Origin: Purpureocillium takamizusanense
Taxonomy: Eukaryota > Ascomycota > Sordariomycetes > Hypocreales > Ophiocordycipitaceae
Direction: 5' to 3'
DNA: 64,000 bases
NCBI RefSeq assembly: GCF_022605165.1
Contig: NC_063075.1
Coordinates: 992,001 to 1,056,000 of the forward strand
A program made the position numbers and the translations under genes. Below, in pieces: positions 54,138 through 64,000 of the stretch. How positions within the stretch are numbered: the first letter of the stretch is position 1; every line of letters starts with the position of its first letter. Under the pieces are notes generated by a model. The model did no database searches. It was not told the origin of the DNA and worked only from the letters and a program-made list of their open reading frames with translations.

Positions 54138-56277
54138 TCAGTAGACGTAAAAGACAGACACATCCCCTTCCCCCTTGAGCCTCCTGTTGCGCCGCAGCAT
54201 AATCGCCTTGGCCAGCCACGCCAGGGCGGCCGTGGCGATGCTGAAGGCGGCGCTGCTGGCCATGGCGAGGACGTAGCGCGGGGCGCCCGACTTGGGCCAC
54301 AGGTAGGGCGTCCAGACGAAGCTGCAGTTCATGAGCGTGGTGACGAGGCCGATGGCGGCCGCCTTCTTCTCCTTGGTCTGCGCGCACACGCTGCCGCACC
54401 ACCCCAGGATCAGGCTGTTGACGGCGTACGTGCCGATGGTGAAGACCACCATGGCCGCGTACCGCCCGGCCACGTCGCCCGGCGCCGCCGACGCCGCCGC
54501 CACGAAGCCCACCACCGCGACGGCCTTGGACGCCGTGATGTGCCACGTGCGCTCGTTGAGGCGCCCCGACGACCACGACACGAGGATGGTGACGGCCCCG
54601 GCGACGAGGTACGGCGGGCAGGTGAGCACGAGGGTGACGGTCGTGTTGAAGTTGAGCGTCTCGACGACCGAGGGGAACTAGACGGGGGGACGACAATGTT
54701 GAGCGATTGTAGACAGGGGAGAAGGGGGAGGAGGAAGGAGGAGGTTGTTCCCAGAGTAGAAAAAAAGGGGGTGGGTGGACGAGGAGGAAAAGGAGGAGGA
54801 GGAGCCTACAAAGTTCTTGAAGCCATTGGCGGCCAGATGCATGTGCGCCATAAACGCAAAGATCCAAACCACGGGGTCCCTGACCGCCTGCTTCAGGCCC
54901 TTGACGGCGCCCGTCTCGCCCTCGTTGCCAGCCGTGTCGAGCTCCATGCGGCCGTAGGCGAGGTCGCGCTCCTCCTGCGTGAGCCACCAGGTGGTGCGCG
55001 GGAAGTCGGGGAGGAGGAAGAAGCCGACGACGGCGACGACGAACGTGACGGCGCCCTGGAGGATGAAGAGCCAGCGCCAGCCGCTGATGCCGGCGACGTC
55101 GTCGAGCCCGTGGTAGATGCCCGCGGCGATGAGCCCCGCAAAGGCCGTGGCGAGGATGTTGCCCGTGTACAACACGGCGATGCGCGTCGCCACCTCCTTG
55201 CGCGTGTAGAAGACGGACAGCAGGTACACGGCGCCCGGGTAGTAGGGCGCCTCGGTGACGCCCAGGAAGAAGCGCGTCAGGAGCAGGCCCACGAAGTCGC
55301 GCGACACGGCGGTGAGGCCGCTGACGACGGCCCAGAGCATCATCATGATTCCCTGTAGGGGGTGTGTACGTACGTCAGCTTGGATGGAAAGAAAGAAACT
55401 GTGAGAGAGGGGATAAAGAAAGACAGGAGAGACCACAGAAAATGCGTTTTGCTCACCATGTATCGACTAGGACGGGTGCGTGTAAGAAACATATTGGAAG
55501 GCAGCTGCCCGAGGATATACCCAACGAACAAGATGGACACGCACGTCTGGTACTCTAACACCTCAAAACACGTTAGAAGGGGAAGCATATCCCAAGCATA
55601 AGGGGGGAAAGGGGGGAGGGTTCCATCATCAGCATCTGCTTAGCTGTAACCCCGTCGACGTAGCTGGGGCTGTGATTTGATTGTGTGGTAACGGAGCGAT
55701 CGAGTGAGGTGGGTGAGTGACTGATTCACGTACGCGTGCCCGTGAGGCCAAGGTCCTCTTCCAAGTCGTTCAGGCGCGCAAGCGCAATGGCGTTCCGGTC
55801 GAGGTAGTTGAGCCAGTACATGCTCCAAAGCATAGGCTATGCGAAGTGCAACATGTGTAAGCCAGACAGTGCCGTTTCATCAACACCCCCCACCGTTACT
55901 CCTACTCGCTCGTACGTAGCACGCCTGCAGGCGCCATCGTCACCGGCCGCCCGTCCAAGTCGCAAGGCACAGACACGGCACAGGCACGGCGCAGCCCGCC
56001 CGCCCGACCGCCCGCCCGCCCGCACCGCGTGGAGAGACAAAGGAAAAAAAAAGTCAAGGTGTTTGTTTTTTGTCGTCCCCTCCTTTCTTCCGTCGTCGTA
56101 CGTACGTACCATGATCCATCTGTCCAGCTTGCGCACCAAGGCAATCTCCTTGGGGTCCGTCTTCTCGCGGGCGCCCGAGTAATCGGCCTTGGCCACGGCC
56201 ACCTTGGTGACGTCGTCGCCGCCGCCGCCGGCGGCCTGGTCCTCGGCCTGCGAGACCTGGGTGTCTCGCTTTTCCAT
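54138..56277 (-). CDS. MFS transporter, Dal5/allantoate-permease type (ACS family)
   Basis: Five exons, 56277-56110, 55836-55734, 55554-55457, 55352-54810 and 54677-54138, give 483 residues. The signature of the anion:cation symporter family is complete: LWSMYWLNYLDRNAIALARL in exon 2, GYILGQLPSNMFLTRTRPSRYM in exon 3, and FLGVTEAPYYPGAVYLLS and SGWRWLFILQG in exon 4. Members carry organic anions such as allantoate, nicotinate, biotin or pantothenate across the plasma membrane; the substrate here is unknown. Introns are 273, 179, 104 and 132 nt, longer than usual in this window, and the first holds a CCCGC repeat. The N-terminal Gly-rich leader (AAGGGGDDVT) is unremarkable. The C-terminus ends VSVFYVY. 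Confidence 0.88.
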
Positions 56278-57765
56278 GGCGTGGTATCGAGTGGCGGGGA
56301 AAGACAGAGTGACCTTGCACGGCGGGTGAGCGGGGGGACACAAGACACAAACGAAACCACGGCCACGGAAGAAGATGGAAAAGGGGGCACAACGGCGAAT
56401 AGAGGGACCGAGCTTGAAGGAGCAACAGTAGTAGGGGAGCACGAGGAGTCTCTTGGTTCACTCTCCCTGCAATGTCCCTCGTCGTGGCCGCGAGATCCTG
56501 CTTTTATACGTCTTCGTACGAAACCTGCTGCGGTAACACCTCTCCGCCCGACCTCTCTGGCTGCCATGGAAACTCCCCCCGCTCCTCGTACACACCAAAA
56601 CCCCTTTGGTGGCACACCCACGACGCCACAAACGCAGGAAGCAGGCTGCTTCTAGAGGGCCAAGTCCGACATCTCCCGCCGCGCCCAGGTTGTTCCTAGA
56701 TGTGGCAGAGATCGATCGAGCGCCGCGCAACCCGGCACCTATTTCAGCACCGCGTGTATCAAGCACGGCGCCTCATCCATGGAGCACCCTGGACAGGCCC
56801 GTCATCAGCGCGACGAGCAGCTAGCTCGCTTGCCGTGTGAGCAGGTCGTCCGCGGCAGCTCGCAGACAAGCCAGTATCAACTGGGGAGCTTGTGTGCATG
56901 GAAACACGCCATCCGTTCCGCTTGCATGCAGCACTCAACCGCAGATGATTCATGGACGACGCGCGACGACACCCTATATCGGCGTGCCTGCCCGGAAAGC
57001 GAATGCTAGTCCCATCCATCCCCATCCATCCATGACGGCCATGTGTATCGTCTCAACACCTCGTTCAGCCGCGCATGCATACAGCAGAGAACATGCTCAC
57101 CCTGACTCGCTGATTTGCGGGCTTCTCACTGCGGTATTCTGGCGAGCCGTCCTGCGAGTGCCGCGGTGTCGTCGAGCCAAGCACGATCCGCGTCGCTAGC
57201 GCGGTGCCACATGAAGCTTAAAGAGACGCTCGGCGGCATCAACCCCAGACTCCTCCGCATTGTCGACGTTCCATAACGCCCGTTCCAGAACAGCTGGACT
57301 TGTTCGAGGCAGTGATGCTGGGGAGCATCCTCTGAATCTCCATCGGGCCATCTTTCTCCGGGATTGGCCGCATCCTGTACCCGCGGAAGCATCAGACGCC
57401 GGGATCTGCCTCCTTGCTCTCCTCTCGTCGATGCCAACATGGCTTCCCGCAAAGAAACGTATCCCGATCCAAGGTTGGCGGCTATTGCCACGCGGAAAGG
57501 GTGACACAACATGGCATAACCGAGTACTGCGGCGAGATTTTCCGGTCCGCGGGCTCGCTGCCTGGGTTGCGACCCCAACGTCGCGGGGTAAGACCTGCGC
57601 AATATGCCAAGCCAGGCTATGCCGTTCGATGCGGAGTAAGGGAGCGCCAAGCTTCGAAATAAATTAAATCACGCGCGGAGTCGCTGCTGACGATGATGGC
57701 GGTGAATAGCTCTATGGGTATCTGAAGGCAGCCTCTCTATTCCTGTGTCCATTTTGCCACGACGC
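56278..57765. other. Intergenic region, no supported gene
   Basis: 1.5 kb upstream of the MFS gene and downstream of the acyltransferase. A minus-strand frame at 57126-57650 (174 codons from a TTG) is open but has no ATG at its start, no domain and a shadow frame on the other strand, so I do not call it. Confidence 0.5.
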
Positions 57766-59610
57766 TCAAACCAAGACATATAGCGCGCATATCTGCAACC
57801 ACGTTAGCAAGATGTCTGGGAACAGGGACAAAAAAGAGAGGTATTCTCACCATGCTGAGTCCCATGATCATGCTACACCAAAAGCACACGTTGTTGAGCG
57901 TCTCCCTCCCCCGCACCCACTTGGTCCGCTGCAGCATGACAATGGGCAGCTGCAGCATCTGGCAGACGAAGCCGTAGCCGCGGAGCTTCTTGGTGATGCA
58001 CGCCATGACAATCTCGTGGCCCACGGCCGAGATGAGGAAGGTGATGACCATGGCACCCGCCTTGCCCGTGTGCGGCCTGCTCGCGCTGTACACGTGCCGC
58101 CGCAGGAACGAGTAGACGGGCACGTTCCACTCGCGCGAGAACTCCATCCAGTCGGTCGAGTTCCACCAGTCGGCGTAGAAGTGGCGGTCCGCAAAGTGCG
58201 TAATCTCAGCAAAGGCGCCAAGCACGTACTCAAAGATAACGAGGAAGACGAGCAGAAAGGTCAGCATAAAGGGGAAGAGAAGCCACGAGATGCTCTCGGC
58301 AAGGATGAGCGTCGACTCGGATACAGACCCCGAGGTGACCGCCACCTCATCGAGGCGGCGTGAGGCGTCAGCCAGGACAGGGACAATAAACTCCTCGGAA
58401 GTGATGGTGAGCAGAAAGATGCAGCCAAAAGTAGCGACGATCTTGGCGTTGAGCGAGGTCCAGTTGATAAACTTCGTGCGCGGGTACTCGAGCTCGTAGC
58501 AGAGCGTCGGACAGAGCAGGTAATCGAAGTAGTTAGACCAGGTCAGATTGCGCGGGTACGTGATGTTTCCCATGGGGCTGGTGAGCTCCCGCGCCAGGTC
58601 CTCGCGCAGCGTCTCGAGCTCATCGGCGCTGCGCTCGTCGTCTTCGTCGTCGGGCGGCGTCTGTTCGCCCAGCGTCGGCTTGGCGGCGGCGGCCGGGTTC
58701 ATGGACGTGGGGATCCCGGATATGCTGGCCTTGCGCAGCACGGCCGCCGGGTACTGGTAGGCGGGCCCGCGATCCGCGTCCGACGACGGGTTGTCAAGGG
58801 CGTGCAGGCGCTTCTCCGTCTCGGAAAGGTGGCCGTTGTAGAAGGCGTACGAGTGCATCTTCATGAGCAGCACCATGGTATGCAGCAGCAGAAAGACCTG
58901 GGCGGTCCACGTCCACTCAAGCCAAAAGGGGATGAAGATCCAAAGCGCGAGCCAGGCCACCTGGTAGAGGCTCTGGACGGCCATGCCGCCCTTCTTCCAC
59001 GTCCAGGCGCTGTCGGGGGCGCTCGCGCGCGCCCACCGGTGCAGCGGCAGGCTGACGGCGGTGCCAGCGACCATGAGGAAGTCGGCAATGGCCAGGTGCC
59101 ACAGCTTGACGGTGAAGAGGGTCCATATCTGGATGCGCAGGGGGTGGCCCGTGTCCTTGAAGTTGCGCAGCATGGTGGTGATGCCCATGATGGCGAGGCC
59201 GATCCAGAAGAGGTTGAAGAAGCCGTGGAAGTCGCGGTAGTCGCTCTCGGGGTCGAAATGGGACACGCGCGAGGCGAATTCAATGGTTGGGAAGATGCGT
59301 CGCCGCTGCTCGGCACGGAGTTGCTTGCGGGCTGACGACAATGACTTGGTCGAGGGAGGCGCGTTTTCGGGAACCGGAGTCGAGCGACCGCTGCCTTCTC
59401 AGTTAGTACATCAAGAACAAATTGGACATGTATCGTGGTCACTCGCCTCGTCATGGCGCTGTCCGGCTCGGCAACCGTCAAGTGGTGGTTCTCCTCGGCC
59501 GACGTTCGCGACACGTGGGACAGCTGCGAGTGCACCGGCTTGCGCGCCCGCGGCCGTAGCACATGGCCGCCGGTGTCCCGGCCATTGGCCACGACGTCCG
59601 CAGAGCCCAT
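57766..59610 (-). CDS. Sterol/diacylglycerol O-acyltransferase (MBOAT, ARE1/ARE2 type)
   Basis: Three exons, 59610-59447, 59390-57851 and 57792-57766, give 576 residues. The hydrophobic protein has the MBOAT features of the ACAT/DGAT1 branch: FYADWWNSTDWMEFSREWN (FYxDWWN), then HVYSASR and the active-site His in FLISAVGHEIVMACI. It esterifies sterols or diacylglycerol with acyl-CoA in the ER. Exon 1 supplies the N-terminal segment RTSAEENHHLTVAEPDSAM. The first intron is a GC-AG intron; the second (57793-57850: GTGAGA, GCTAAC, TTGCAG) leads to the short end ICALYVLV, the normal C-terminus in this family. Reading through that intron would instead give an unrelated tail stopping at 57737. Confidence 0.88.
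59391..59446 (-). other. Probable GC-AG intron of the acyltransferase gene
   Basis: GCGAGT follows ACGAG, a GTACTAAC branch site lies 14 bases before AAGGCAG, and the length is 56 nt. The phase (2) joins exon 1 to the exon 2 frame as Ser. The nearby GTGACC donor has phase 0 and matches none of the possible acceptors, and an in-frame TGA sits at the branch site. Confidence 0.65.
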
Positions 59611-61258
59611 AACCAGGGCTTTTCTTGCGGCGACGATACAGGAAACGCAGACACGCCTCGGCGTAGCCCGTTATGTATCGCGCTCTAGAGACGAGGAGGG
59701 GCAGTAAGCAGGGCGGGTGAAGAGTGAGTTGCCTGAGCGGCCCCGGCGAATTGAGGAGAGGGAAAGGAAACCCAGTTGCGCGACAGAGGGCTGCGGGTGC
59801 CAGCACCAGTCTTTAATCCCAGGCGGATGCGTAGTACGACGATGGTGCGACCCTCGGTGGTCGGGTGAGGTGGGTTCAAGAAGGACGGCGAGGACACGGA
59901 ATGCAGGATGAGTGAAGTTGAAGGCCTCTGAGAAGCAAACGCCACCCCAACGGGCAGGCACCGGGCACCTCAGCTGTCAGACAGTGGAACCCACCTACTC
60001 ACTCCCGAGTCCCACTGCAGCGCGCCCACTACGAACCTAGGTCAGTACGTCACACCAAGCGTGCGCGTCAGCGGCCCCCAAGTAGCCCCTGCACTGCTGG
60101 GCTGTCAGCCTGCACAAAGGCCTCCACTGTGCCTCGCTCGATTGCGCTGCGGCCCCCCGCGTAATGGCACTGGCCAACCCGTGGCTTCAGTGGAGTGGCC
60201 CCTCCCCCCGCCCCCGATCCGCCCCGGAGGCACGGAAGTTTAGCGAGCGGCCACTTCCCCCCCGCAATGAATGCCCTGCGACTCTGCAATGCAGCCCCTG
60301 ACGGGTATAGAGTTCCCAGGGTGTTTTGTTCCCATACGCGCCCCCAACCCGCCGACCAGACCATCTAGTCGTCCATTGACGGATTGCCGTTTTAGACATA
60401 CATACTTCGTACGTACATACTTCGTATGCTGTGCAAGCATTCAACTGTTTTGTCTACCTAGTACCGCCCGCCCTCCACTGGAGCGAGAGAGAATGAGACA
60501 TCGGCCGGCAGCTGACGATTATGACGACGACTGACGGACGACAAATCAACGGGATGTTTAACGGGGCACGGACGGGCGCCGGCTCAGCGTCTCGCTCCGT
60601 CGGAAGTGGCGCCGCGCGGCGGCATAACGGATGACACCTTGTTCGCTTCCCGCCTCATTTCCTCCCCCGAAGGAGCGAACACGAAGACGGACACGAAAAG
60701 GTGTCTGTGCCACGTGCAAGCAAATATAACTCCCCAACGAACGGAGATCGGTGCACACCGAGATCGGCAGTAGTAGTAGCAGCAGCAGCAGCAGCAAGTC
60801 CCGACGACTAGTCAGCCTGCTTTGCCGGTACCCTTACTACTCCGAGCCAAGCACTTGATCCCATCTTCATCATGAGGTCACAGCCTTTTGCTCGAGAGGG
60901 TCGGGCCCAGCCGCGCAGTACTTTCTAGTCATTCCATACTCTACATTTCTGCAGATGCTACCTGTGCTATCCCTCGCCGGCCACCAGCTCAGTTCGAAGC
61001 AACACACCAAAGTAGACCCTGGCTCTTCGTACTCGTTTGCCGCCCAGCCTGACGGACTCCCGAAGATTCTACATGTAAAGCAAGAGTGCGCCATGCCAAA
61101 TGCGAAAAAGGGAAAACCCAAATGACAGAAAACGCCCCCCCAGTCCCCGCCCGTCCATGCAAACATGCCGTTTACTATACAAAGCAGGCTTCTTCACCTG
61201 CTTCTCCATGATTATCCGCGCCTCGGCCCCATGCCGCCGGGGAGTCAACCGCACCAGC
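59611..61258. other. Intergenic region, no gene seen
   Basis: 1.65 kb upstream of the acyltransferase and downstream of the CHAT gene. It contains a repeat of ACGTACATACTTCG-like words near 60400-60430 and a triplet repeat at 60768-60796. Open frames on both strands are short and overlapping. Confidence 0.5.
60768..60796. repeat. AGT/AGC triplet repeat
   Basis: Four AGT followed by about six AGC units, outside any gene. Confidence 0.9.
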
Positions 61259-63515
61259 TCATGTCTCTCGGCGCGCCGTTTCCGTCTCTGAAGACGAATC
61301 CTCCGCAGGCCCGAGTTGATGATGCCCCGCGCCATACCTGGTGTGCGGCGTGAACCCCCAGGGCACGTGCGCCCACCACTCGCCCTCGACGTGGTTCAGA
61401 AACTGCTTCCACCACTGCGTGTTGCCGCTGCCAAGGAGCAGCAGGAAGCTATCGCCCTCATCGCGCACCCGTCGCGCGAGCCGCCCCAGGCCGTCAGAGG
61501 CGGCATATCGCCTTTGCTCGAGGCGATGGTTCTCTCCCACGTCGTCCTGCCAGCCCGGGTCCAAAACGGAGTCCAGCTCGCGCACCACATGCATCGTCTG
61601 CCGCAACGCCTGCACCGGCCGCTGAAACAGCAGCTGCAGGTATCCGCCGGTCGTCGCCCGCGTCCGTCGGTCGCGGGGAGGGATGACGCCCTTGACCATC
61701 TTGCGCTTAGCAAAATCTTTGGCCTTGTAGTAGTGCACCTCGTCGACAAAGTTGGTCAGGAGCCACATGTTGATCATGCGCTCCATCGTCGCGTCCATGT
61801 CTGATGCGCTGTGCCGGAGGTTGCTCGCGTACACGATGCGGAACGTCGTCAGCTTGAACTCGAGCTCCAGCAGGTGCAGCTGCAGCCGCATCACGGGCTC
61901 GTCGCCGAGGTAGAGGCTGTCGCCGATCCGCGGCGTCGACGCCCTCCATCCGCCTCCAGTGCGTGGGCTGCGGCCGGATGCGTTGGACGCGCCTGACTCG
62001 TGCGACCGCGCCGACGGCGACGGGCTGACCTCACGCATCATGCTCTCCGTCCGGTGCACGTTGCGCGCGTAGTTGACGCACACGAAGAAGTCGTGGTACT
62101 CGCGTTCGGCGCGTACCGTGGGCCGCTGGCGGATCGCCTCGCGCCCGCGCTGTGCCGCGACGTGAAAATCTATGCACTTGGCCAGCAGCTGCTCGTAAAA
62201 TGTGTCTAGGTACGTCGCCACGGTCTGCCAGTGCACATAGTACCACATGGCCGAGACGTTCTGGATCCCGTGTCTGAGAAAGATGTACGCCAGGTTCGTC
62301 GCCGGGCCCGTCCGGTTGTACGCCGAGAGGCACGCATTAAGCACCACGTTCTCGATACGATACCGCGACAGTAGCTCGGCTATCTCCTCTGCCTTGGCGA
62401 GGGTCGTCTCGGGCATGAAGTAGTGGCCGCCATCGTGTTGCTGGGCGAAGAGCAGCCAGGGCACCAACGTACCGTTCCTGTCCAGCCGGTTAGCGTCCCA
62501 GTCAAACGTGTCATGACCCTCTTGAGAGGTCGAAAGGGGGGGGCAACACTTACTCGTCGCGCATTATGCGTCCGTGTAGGTCAAAGTGCACCAGGTTGAA
62601 CTCGACATTTTGCGAGGCCCTTAGCTGCAAGTGGCGCTCCAACTCCTCGCGGCTGCCCGGCCTGACCACTTCGAGCAGCAGCCTGCTGCGCAGCTTCTTC
62701 TGGAGGCGCATCAGCGGCCACTGGGCGAGGTCCGGCTCGGGGTCGCGATCGCCGCCAGCCCTCTTGAAGTCGCGCGCCACCACGAGCAGCACCTTGAACT
62801 GGGCGCTTTGGTCGGCCTGGACAAAGGCGAGGGGCGCGGCGGGGGGCAGCGGGGGCCACATGAAGCGCCGCGCGGGGAAGTCGGTGATGCGGGTGACGCG
62901 CAGGCGCAGGTTGGGCAGGTGGGCGGCGTGCACGTCCTCAAGCAGCTCCCATGCGAGGCAGTGGATGCCGCCGAGCGTCCTACTGGTGGGGTCGACATCG
63001 TGGTGCTCAACGACGAAGATCTGAGCCTCGGTGACGCCGACGCCGACGCTGAAGATGCCCGCCGCGAGCTCAATCTGGGCGAGTAGGTTCTCGCCATACT
63101 TGCGGATCAGCCACTCCGCGCGAGACGCCCCGTCGTCGATGGCTGTTGGTCTGCCGCCGTTGCCGCCGTTTCTGCTATCGCTTGGTCTGCCGCTGCCGCC
63201 GACTCTAATGCTGCTAAATCTGACGCCGCCGCCGGTTCTGTTTCTGCCAAGTGTGCCGTTGCCGCTGGTGTCATTCTGGGTCAGGTCATGATTGTTCCAT
63301 GTGGTGCCTTCCGAGCTCTTAAGGTACGTCTCGAGGACGGTCCGGTACTGTACCTCCTGGAACGGGTCGGTGATGACCGCCGCGATGGGGTCGTGGTCGT
63401 TGACGCGGATCGAGACGCTCCACCTGCGGCGGGGGTCAGTGGCGTCCGTCGGCAGCGCGTCTACGTCGTTTGGCCGCGCCGGGTAGGAGCGTATGTAGAC
63501 GACGTCCATCTCCAT
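61259..63515 (-). CDS. CHAT-domain protein (caspase-like cysteine peptidase fold)
   Basis: Two exons, 63515-62554 and 62477-61259, encode about 726 residues from ATG 63515; the 76-nt intron (GTAAGT...GGACAG) splits a Glu codon. The CHAT catalytic pair is visible: His in LVHFDLHGR (about residue 314) and Cys in VVLNACLSAYNR (about 370), with the linking strand WLLFAQQHDGGHYF. CHAT domains are separase/caspase-like peptidases, often activated in programmed cell death or immune-type systems in bacteria and fungi. The N-terminal 300 residues show no known domain except an Asn/Gly-rich stretch; the C-terminal 330 residues are helical (MWYYVHWQTVATYLDTFYEQLL, EYHDFFVCVNYARNVHR). An upstream exon is possible, since MEMD is preceded by an open frame. 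Confidence 0.85.
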
Positions 63516-64000
63516 CGCTTGGTCCCGTAGATGTGCCAAGGCGAAATGATGGGATGGTTGTGCATGGGGGGTGCATGTCGCACGCGCTCAGAGGTCAGGG
63601 CGCGGGCAACTCCTAGATATGAGTCAAGGTTTAGCTTTCCATTGCGAGCGAGAACAGAGGAGATGAAGAGGGGACATTGCATTGTGCCCGTTTGCTCAGG
63701 TCACCGCCCTGAACAAGGCTCGAAAGGGGAGCAGGCAGGCGGAAAGGGTTGTCTGGGACAACGACGTACCCCGTCGTGCTTTGTGTGTTCAGCGCCTTGC
63801 AGACTCAGCGAGCTCTATTCTGCAAGGAATCCGCATTCAAAGCCTTGGTTTCCATTGCCTACAGACGACGGAACCACAGGTCAATGGAGCATTTGTCGTC
63901 AAAGCGCAGTGAAAAAGGTGAGCTGGAAGAAGCCACGTCCAGAATTATTACGGAACTGCATGCAACTCAGTTGTTGGTGGTGAAAGAGAGGGACCTCAGC
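63516..64000. other. Upstream region of the CHAT gene, window end
   Basis: A possible 3' splice site (CTTGACTCATATCTAG on the minus strand near 63614-63629) lies upstream of the CHAT start, so an additional 5' exon further out cannot be ruled out. No other gene is visible. Confidence 0.4.

Noticed and set aside
57126..57650. 174-codon minus-strand frame between the MFS and acyltransferase genes
   Set aside because: No ATG at its start, no domain, shadow frame on the other strand; not strong enough to call.
1..64000. Secondary-metabolite gene cluster, tRNA genes, CRISPR arrays
   Set aside because: No PKS, NRPS, terpene synthase or P450 is present; I found no tRNA B-box-like sequence in a convincing context and no spaced repeats.

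Overview
This window is nuclear DNA of a filamentous ascomycete. The genes are split by many short introns (mostly 47-130 nt, GT...CTAAC/CTGAC...AG), coding DNA is GC-rich with C/G third positions, and the gene set is fungal: Zn2Cys6 regulator, Dal5-type MFS carrier, Ytp1-like protein, Alb1, Med11, TAF5, Vps5, Hsp90, ARE-type sterol acyltransferase and a fungal CHAT-domain protein. The protein flavour suggests Sordariomycetes, probably Hypocreales; that placement is inference from recognised families, not a computed phylogeny. I see 27 supported protein genes and one doubtful micro-ORF, and no tRNA, rRNA, CRISPR array or intact transposon.

Left third (1-31.9 kb) is loosely packed and rich in transport and accessory functions: the 3' end of a DHA1-type MFS carrier, an Mpv17/PMP22 protein, a Zn2Cys6 transcription factor, two GNAT acetyltransferases, a Fet4-type iron permease, a tiny PPxY membrane protein, a secreted arylsulfatase converging on a Ca2+/H+ exchanger, a secreted Cys-containing protein of unknown function, a very Cys-rich copper-exporting P1B ATPase (CrpA type) and a PhyH-family dioxygenase. 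Between them lie long non-coding stretches (6.2-9.5, 12.2-14.7 and 22.1-24.6 kb), the first clearly more AT-rich than its surroundings.

Middle third (33-53 kb) is dense housekeeping DNA: acidic unknown protein, Alb1, Ytp1-like, small membrane protein, Med11, TAF5, Vps5, mitochondrial bL31m, flavin-reductase-like protein, an unknown protein with an E-x-K motif, Hsp90 with a candidate heat-shock element upstream, and a third GNAT. Right end (54-64 kb): Dal5-type MFS carrier, sterol/diacylglycerol O-acyltransferase and a CHAT-domain cysteine-protease-like protein.

The most unusual signals are in gene structure. The exchanger gene needs a 3-nt micro-exon (18777-18779) to restore family spacing; the neighbouring sulfatase needs a 7-nt micro-exon (15180-15186); the acyltransferase is best explained by a GC-AG intron (59391-59446); and Vps5 holds a 51-nt in-frame, stop-free intron. 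The most interesting proteins are the CHAT protein with an intact His/Cys pair and the copper ATPase with about 18 Cys-Cys pairs ahead of its HMA domain. Metal handling (Fe, Ca, Cu) recurs in the left third, but the genes are kilobases apart, so I do not call a cluster.
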